Origin: Candidatus Omnitrophota bacterium
GTDB lineage: Bacteria > Omnitrophota > Gorgyraeia > Duberdicusellales > 4484-171
Reading direction: 5' to 3'
Assembly: GCA_023227945.1 (NCBI GenBank)
Contig: JALOCC010000042.1
Coordinates: 1 to 17,016, forward strand
Length of the DNA stretch: 17,016 bases
Shown here: positions 12,903-17,016 of the stretch, one piece after another
Layout of the letters: each line of letters starts with the position of its first letter
How positions within the stretch are numbered: position 1 is the stretch's first letter
The notes under the pieces: generated by a model
Told to the model about the DNA's origin: nothing
Database searches by the model: none
What the model saw: only the letters and a program-made list of their open reading frames with translations
Made by a program: the position numbers and the translations under genes

Positions 12903-14046
12903 CTTCTTTCTTATTCTTCCAAATAAGATATTCTCGGCTTACAGCTTTAAAACTTACGCTCGGGTCTCTCGGTTTGGAGAAAACCAGTCCCTCACGCAAC
13001 TGATCCTGTTTTAGTTTCGAAAATCCGTTAGCGAATTCCAAAATGGCATTAACGTCCTTGAATCCTTTAAGAATTCCTTCCCAAAGGACAGGAACTACTT
13101 TAAGTTTTGCGTAGATTCCGAATTCCTTTCGAATCGATTCAAACAAGTCTTGCATTTCATAATGGTTAAGGAACTTGACATTCCCGTTTCTATAATTGAT
13201 CTTCAGACGATAAATATACAAATCATGTCCCTTTAGGGAATAGATATTTTTACAAATCTTAGGTCCGATGATTTCTCCCTGAATCCCGACAGACTTAACG
13301 TTCATACCGAGAAGCGCTATAATCCATTTCAGATAGGATTGAATGCAATAGTCATCATACATATTCCACCATATGTTTTGACTTCTTGGCAGGTTTCTTT
13401 TCCGACTACAAACACTAACCGAAGTCCAGAACAAACAGGTTCTGTTGATCGTAAAAGTTGCGCTACAACCTTCTAGCTTTTCAGTTGCAATGAAAATGGA
13501 ATCCTTCTCTTTTTCAAGAATTCCAGGCATACATTGAATGCGGGTTTCATCTGACTCTGAAATAATCCTTGACGGGAAAGTCCTTTTCGATTTAGAAATA
13601 AAAGGGAGAATCAATTTCCTCATAACCTTGTATTTCAATACGAACTTAAGTATATGAGAATTGATATTTATTTTAGGTTCAACAAAAGTTTCTTCTTCCT
13701 TTTCATATTTTTCAATCTTAAGTCTTTCTGTAAGATCCAATCCTTCCTTTATTTCAGAATCAGCGATTTCCGGAAACATGGAAATCGGCAATGCAAGTCC
13801 CTGACTTATTTGTCCTGCTAACTTTACTGTTTTCACCCGGAACTTGCGACTTTCCATAAAAGAGAATACGGTATTGTCTTTTGGCAACAAGGAGTCTGTT
13901 TCGAAGAACACACATAAATCACCAGGCTTAAATTCATTCTTTTTAACAACGATTTCCCATCCCAAAACAAAAGCCTTGATAACGTTTTTTGCTTCTGGAA
14001 TTTCTTCGAGTCTAGATATCTTTTGTATGCTTGCTAGATTTCTCAT
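12886..14046 (-). CDS. RNA ligase, DRB0094/Rnl5-type, 386 aa
   Basis: Adenylation motif I is TEKLEGCSATF, with K190 as the nucleotide acceptor. Further nucleotidyltransferase motifs are visible: a IIIa-like segment around 205-228, QGEIIGP near 256-262 (E258), REGLVF at 351-356 (E352) and SFKAVSREYL at 365-374 (K367). The N-terminal part (residues about 1-110: WEIVVKKNEFKPGDLCVFFETDSLLP, then GLALP) is the OB-like domain characteristic of DRB0094-type ligases, which join a 3'-OH and 5'-phosphate in nicked RNA using ATP. Length fits the family. The start ATG at 14046 overlaps the preceding stop as ATGA and has AAGGA about 8 bases upstream. No tRNA or tRNA-repair partner gene lies alongside. Confidence 0.9.
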   Translation of the reverse strand: MRNLASIQKISRLEEIPEAKNVIKAFVLGWEIVVKKNEFKPGDLCVFFETDSLLPKDNTVFSFMESRKFRVKTVKLAGQISQGLALPISMFPEIADSEIKEGLDLTERLKIEKYEKEEETFVEPKININSHILKFVLKYKVMRKLILPFISKSKRTFPSRIISESDETRIQCMPGILEKEKDSIFIATEKLEGCSATFTINRTCLFWTSVSVCSRKRNLPRSQNIWWNMYDDYCIQSYLKWIIALLGMNVKSVGIQGEIIGPKICKNIYSLKGHDLYIYRLKINYRNGNVKFLNHYEMQDLFESIRKEFGIYAKLKVVPVLWEGILKGFKDVNAILEFANGFSKLKQDQLREGLVFSKPRDPSVSFKAVSREYLIWKNKKEDEFNI

Positions 14047-14387
14047 GGGGATTGTCCTTCCTTCAATATAGACTTTACTCTATCATACCATTTTAATACG
14101 CTTTCTGCTTCCGCATCAGTTTCTTTCCTGTTTTCCAAGAAATATTTATGGTATGATAGATTCTGCGTTAAACAATATAAATTAGATAGTCTTTCTTCAT
14201 GTCCTTCCGCAGAAGTTAAAAGAGATTCTTTCTCGTCTTCCGTTTCTAATGATTTTCTGATTTCTTTAAGAGAAACGAACAGTTCAAAACGGATATCGTT
14301 TATTAATAAAATATTGTCATTTATAAGATTAATAATGTCTTTGCGAAGATCGTTTGTTATTTTCAAGCTAGCCATGTCTTTATCCAT
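14043..14387 (-). CDS. Hypothetical helical protein, about 114 aa
   Basis: The start is uncertain. The ATG at 14387 lies 7 bases after the preceding stop, the ATG at 14375 has a GGAT 7 bases upstream, and a longer frame from TTG at 14417 runs into the upstream gene. I give the first. The protein is almost entirely helical: KITNDLRKDIINLINDNILLINDIRF, KEIRKSLETEDEKESLL and a final VLKWYDRVKSILKEG. No catalytic motif. The stop overlaps the RNA ligase ATG as ATGA, so the two are translationally coupled. Function unknown. Confidence 0.65.
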   Translation of the reverse strand: MDKDMASLKITNDLRKDIINLINDNILLINDIRFELFVSLKEIRKSLETEDEKESLLTSAEGHEERLSNLYCLTQNLSYHKYFLENRKETDAEAESVLKWYDRVKSILKEGQSP

Positions 14388-14394
14388 TTCAGGA

Positions 14395-14745
14395 TTATTG
14401 TTCGATAATAAAATCAATCACAAAGCATTTTTTTTCCCTCCCGATTGATTTCCTTATATCTTCTCCCCATTCAATATTTAAAGCTTCACCGCAAAATTCG
14501 AGAAGATCGTTTTCATTATCAAAAGATCCAGAACCATAGAGAAAAGAAATTTTCCCTTCTTCCGAATTTATCTTGGTCGGTTCTGGAAAAGGATACGTTA
14601 AACCATTAATTATAATCAGGATGCTGTTATCTAGCGGCCAGCGGATGACGTGTTGACATAACCCTCCAACTGTTTTGCCGTGTCGGGTAAAATTAATCTT
14701 CTTCCCTATCATTTCATAAATTGAAAATCTGTTATTGTCTTCCAT
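14395..14745 (-). CDS. Hypothetical protein, 116 aa
   Basis: The ATG at 14745 follows AAGGGGGAT, and lies 17 bases after the CobS-like stop. The protein has a beta-rich N-terminal half (KKINFTRHGKTVGG, then NSILIIINGLTYPFPEP), a Gly/Ser loop, and an acidic C-terminal helix before KKCFVIDFIIEQ. No family. It is the first of three unknown or small genes between the CobS-like gene and the ligase. Confidence 0.7.
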   Translation of the reverse strand: MEDNNRFSIYEMIGKKINFTRHGKTVGGLCQHVIRWPLDNSILIIINGLTYPFPEPTKINSEEGKISFLYGSGSFDNENDLLEFCGEALNIEWGEDIRKSIGREKKCFVIDFIIEQ

Positions 14746-14762
14746 TCAGGATATCCCCCTTC

Positions 14763-15977
14763 TTAAATATAATCATAGTTTTCATAATCTTTTTTTACAA
14801 GATCTGTCGCTTTTGAACCGAAGAAGACGCGGAAAAGTTCATCCGCCACCGATGCTTCATCTGGAAGGATTGATTCAAGGTAGCAACACGTTACGGCATT
14901 GGCCAATGCCGTAAAATTGTCATTTTGTAAACAAAACATCTTAAATGAATCACAAATGTCAATTACCTTCGTTGTGGAAAACGGCGTAAGAATTTCTCCA
15001 TCCTTCATCGCTTTTCTTATGCAATCTTTGAATTCCATAAATTTAGAAGCCGTTTCAAAGTCAAGAATATTGCTGTTTATGATTTCACTTTCTGCCTTTT
15101 TATCATATCCAAAGCGAAAGGTCGCTGTAATCCGCTGAATCATGGAAACGTCAAGAGCCCGACGCTGAGCGGAATACTGTTGCTGACTAGAAGATGAAGC
15201 TCCTAGTCCGTTCGTGTTTCCCGCTAGGATAATAACAAAACCGGGATGACTTTTGACAATTCTTCCGTTGTCTTCTGAAAGGGTGATCTCGCGAACCGGT
15301 GAACGCGTTTCGAGAATAGAATTAAGAGCGATTCCGACACCAGGAGACAGACTTGCGGCTTCATCAACAAAAAGAATCCCTGGAGATCCACAGATATTCC
15401 CATTTTCATCAAGACCTTCTTGCATCGCCTTAACGGCGATTCCGTCAGAAAAAACAATCTTATTTTCTTTTGTCTCCTTATCGATCACCACGGTATTCGC
15501 ACCGAAAAAACTATTCGCAGTCGTTCCACCGTCACCATTAATCTTATAGAGTTTCCGTTCAAGAGTGGCAGCGATGTACCTCGCGGCTGTGGTTTTCCCG
15601 CATCCGGAAGGTCCGCTGAACCATATGTTAACTGCACGGTCAGAAGACATAAGAGCAAGGATTTCCTTCATACATAAAGGTGAATGATATTTTTCAAATC
15701 CTTGGATTGTTTCAAAAACTTCATCTTTTTGGTCTTCTGATTCAGGAACAGTTTTCCGAGAAGATTCCTTATGGGAAGAATATTGAGAAATTTTAGTGGC
15801 TTCAACTTCATATAAAGATTTCACGGAAAGAAGATATCCGTTTTTAAAGGCGCTAATCTTTATCGTTTTAAATTCTGCTGAAGCAGAATCAAACGGGAGA
15901 ATTAAAGTTTCTTTATTTCCACAGGTTTCCCAGAAATGTTCAAGACTATCATAGTCTATTTTCGTAAGTTTTTTCAT
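14763..15977 (-). CDS. cobS: CobS-like AAA+ ATPase (MoxR-type), 404 aa
   Basis: Walker A GPSGCGKT at residues 122-129, Walker B ILFVDEA at 201-207, sensor 1 AGNTNG with N254, and an arginine-rich segment MIQRITATF at 279-287 place it in the MoxR/CobS group of AAA+ ATPases. True CobS is the ATPase of aerobic cobaltochelatase, but phages carry homologues without the other cobalamin genes, so cobalt insertion is unlikely; a chaperone-like remodelling role with the adjacent vWA protein is the usual inference. The ATG at 15977 is used, with AAAGGAG 3 bases upstream; the longer frame starting with GTG at 16013 overlaps the promoter. N-terminal 110 residues are unrecognised. Confidence 0.92.
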   Translation of the reverse strand: MKKLTKIDYDSLEHFWETCGNKETLILPFDSASAEFKTIKISAFKNGYLLSVKSLYEVEATKISQYSSHKESSRKTVPESEDQKDEVFETIQGFEKYHSPLCMKEILALMSSDRAVNIWFSGPSGCGKTTAARYIAATLERKLYKINGDGGTTANSFFGANTVVIDKETKENKIVFSDGIAVKAMQEGLDENGNICGSPGILFVDEAASLSPGVGIALNSILETRSPVREITLSEDNGRIVKSHPGFVIILAGNTNGLGASSSSQQQYSAQRRALDVSMIQRITATFRFGYDKKAESEIINSNILDFETASKFMEFKDCIRKAMKDGEILTPFSTTKVIDICDSFKMFCLQNDNFTALANAVTCCYLESILPDEASVADELFRVFFGSKATDLVKKDYENYDYI

Positions 15978-16003
15978 AAACTCCTTTTCTTTTTTCTTTT
16001 GTA

Positions 16004-16032
16004 AGAATATCACGAACCTTCTGGAATGTCAA
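16004..16032 (-). promoter_or_regulatory. Sigma-70 promoter of the CobS-like gene
   Basis: On the minus strand there is a perfect TTGACA (16027-16032), a 17-base spacer ending GTGA and TATTCT (16004-16009, 4 of 6), giving an extended -10 TGA plus hexamer. It lies in the 75 bases between the CobT-like stop and the CobS-like ATG, so the latter can be transcribed on its own. Its existence rules out the GTG at 16013 as a start. Confidence 0.7.
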
Positions 16033-16052
16033 CGATGAAGGGAAAGTTCTTT

Positions 16053-17016
16053 TCACTTTGTTATGATTTTACAGATATCCGTAAGAATAGTCTTTGAAAA
16101 ATTCAGAGAATTTTTGGAATCGATTATTGAAACATTCTCTTTTCCATAATGGTTTGACAGAGTATCCCCGCAGTCAATCGCAATGGCATAGACTTCAATT
16201 CCTTCTTTTCTTGCGTTCATAATGACGGTAGAAAGATTTTTCGTTATTTCTGCGTTTGAATTTTGGTCTTGACCGCTAAAGGATTCTCCATCGGTAATGA
16301 TAAAGATGATTTTGCGTTTTTCTTTGCGTTTCCTCAAATTAGAAACGGAATAAGAAATCGATTCTCCATCAATATGATTTTCAAGGCCCTTAAAACCCAT
16401 GACAGAATGGCAAACAGAATTCCAATTATCATCAAAATCCTTGTAAATACAGAACACCATGCTTCTCCATCTTGTAAAGGCATCGTTTTTATTCTTCGGA
16501 GACTTCGTTGAAGAAGAAAATATTTCAAACGGGATTTCAATCTTGTTAAGGGTTTCTCCCAAAACGATGAGAGTATTCTTTACCTGTGTGTCAATTCTGT
16601 TCATTGAATAGCTTTGATCTACGCAAATAGAAACGGCAGTATTTAAATCGATTCCTTCGGCATCTACAGTGAAAACATCTTTACGGAGTCCGAAAGCAAT
16701 CTGAGGGAGCATTTTACGGTTGATTTTTCCTTCTTCCATTCCGTCAATGCTATCATTAAGAATAAATGCTTCCATCTTTTCTTGGATAGAACATATCAAT
16801 GACAGCAAAGGTCTTCCTAGTTTTTCCTTGTATTCTTTAAATTTGCTTTTGTAAGAATCCAGACATTTCATTTTGATGAAAGAATCTTCCGTCTTATAAG
16901 AAGTATAGATTGTTCCAGAAGAAGCAAATTCAGCAATCTTGGTTGAAATATTTGAATTTCGTTCCTTACCGATAGGGGATTCTTCTTCCTTTCCATCCTC
17001 TGTTAATGCGAATGAA
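16053..17016 (-). CDS. cobT: CobT-like von Willebrand A protein, 5' end beyond window
   Basis: The frame is open from the window edge to the stop at 16053 (321 codons incl. stop), so an ATG at 16871 is not the real start and the N-terminus is missing. The MIDAS metal site is CVDQSYSM (D codon at 16617-16619, DxSxS) and IITDGES further down carries the conserved TDG; HIDGESISYSV between them matches the DGE segment of CobT. Characterised CobT proteins partner with CobS in cobaltochelatase; in phages the pair occurs alone and its target is unknown. Before the domain is an acidic, serine-rich, low-complexity stretch near the visible N-terminus, in keeping with the acidic linker of CobT. It lies upstream of and next to the CobS-like gene. 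Confidence 0.88.
   Translation of the reverse strand, partial: SFALTEDGKEEESPIGKERNSNISTKIAEFASSGTIYTSYKTEDSFIKMKCLDSYKSKFKEYKEKLGRPLLSLICSIQEKMEAFILNDSIDGMEEGKINRKMLPQIAFGLRKDVFTVDAEGIDLNTAVSICVDQSYSMNRIDTQVKNTLIVLGETLNKIEIPFEIFSSSTKSPKNKNDAFTRWRSMVFCIYKDFDDNWNSVCHSVMGFKGLENHIDGESISYSVSNLRKRKEKRKIIFIITDGESFSGQDQNSNAEITKNLSTVIMNARKEGIEVYAIAIDCGDTLSNHYGKENVSIIDSKNSLNFSKTILTDICKIITK

Noticed and set aside
14763..16013. CobS-like protein starting at GTG 16013
   Set aside because: The GTG lies inside the promoter spacer; ATG 15977 has AAAGGAG directly upstream and the extra 12 residues are low-complexity lysine/glutamate.
16053..16871. CobT-like gene starting at ATG 16871
   Set aside because: The frame is open with no stop all the way to the window end, and the missing part would hold the N-terminal domain, so 16871 is an internal methionine.
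1..17016. tRNA genes or CRISPR array
   Set aside because: Read through for T-loop GGTTCGA-type segments with matching acceptor stems and for regularly spaced repeats; none convincing, though without a covariance search a divergent tRNA could be missed.

Overview
The window looks like part of a large tailed double-stranded DNA phage genome, or possibly a prophage or phage-like replicon. It is mostly AT-rich and densely packed. Almost every gene lies on the minus strand, separated by a few bases or by ATGA/GTGA overlaps, and many are short proteins of no recognisable family. There are no ribosomal, metabolic or tRNA genes. The recognisable genes fit a large phage: a CobS-like AAA+ ATPase with a CobT-like von Willebrand A partner, a DRB0094/Rnl5-type RNA ligase, a homing-endonuclease-like protein, a tyrosine phosphatase, a radical SAM protein and a glycosyltransferase block. 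A 250-residue protein at 481-1233 carries a C-terminal signature I recall from phage hypothetical proteins. The host cannot be named from the sequence. Promoters look like ordinary sigma-70 sites, several with an extended -10, and Shine-Dalgarno sites are clear.

Layout by position. 1-7011 (minus): accessory genes, including a truncated ORF at the edge, an 80-aa protein, the 250-aa conserved protein, two genes in a strikingly GC-rich patch (about 1265-1883), a 238-aa unknown, a radical SAM enzyme, a 242-aa unknown with its own promoter, a run of small proteins including a LAGLIDADG-like protein with a C-terminal SANT-like motif, two microproteins in an apparent gap, a tyrosine phosphatase and a small basic protein. 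7012-7100 is a divergent promoter region. 7101-7691 is the only plus-strand gene, a permuted NlpC/P60 (YiiX-like) hydrolase.

7654-12587 (minus) is a glycan block: a GT47/exostosin-like transferase, a GT-A transferase, a polysaccharide pyruvyl transferase, an FkbM methyltransferase, a two-domain GT-A protein interrupted by a +1 frameshift at an A-run, and a GT4-like transferase. No nucleotide-sugar synthesis gene is seen, so it would have to draw on host sugar donors. A hairpin plus U-run that could end this transcript lies inside the opposite-strand hydrolase gene. 12609-14745 holds the RNA ligase among three unknown small genes. 14763-17016 holds the CobS-like gene, with its own promoter, and the CobT-like gene, which runs off the right edge.

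The most useful corrections to a naive ORF reading are these: the glycosyltransferase at 10408 really begins at 11704 and crosses a frameshift; the CobS-like start is 15977 rather than 16013; the hydrolase start is 7101; the GT-A start is 9069; the GC-rich 115-aa protein starts at 1883; the CobT-like gene is open to the window end; and four short ORFs (6150-6251, 6248-6391, 6880-7011 and the partial 1-127) deserve annotation.
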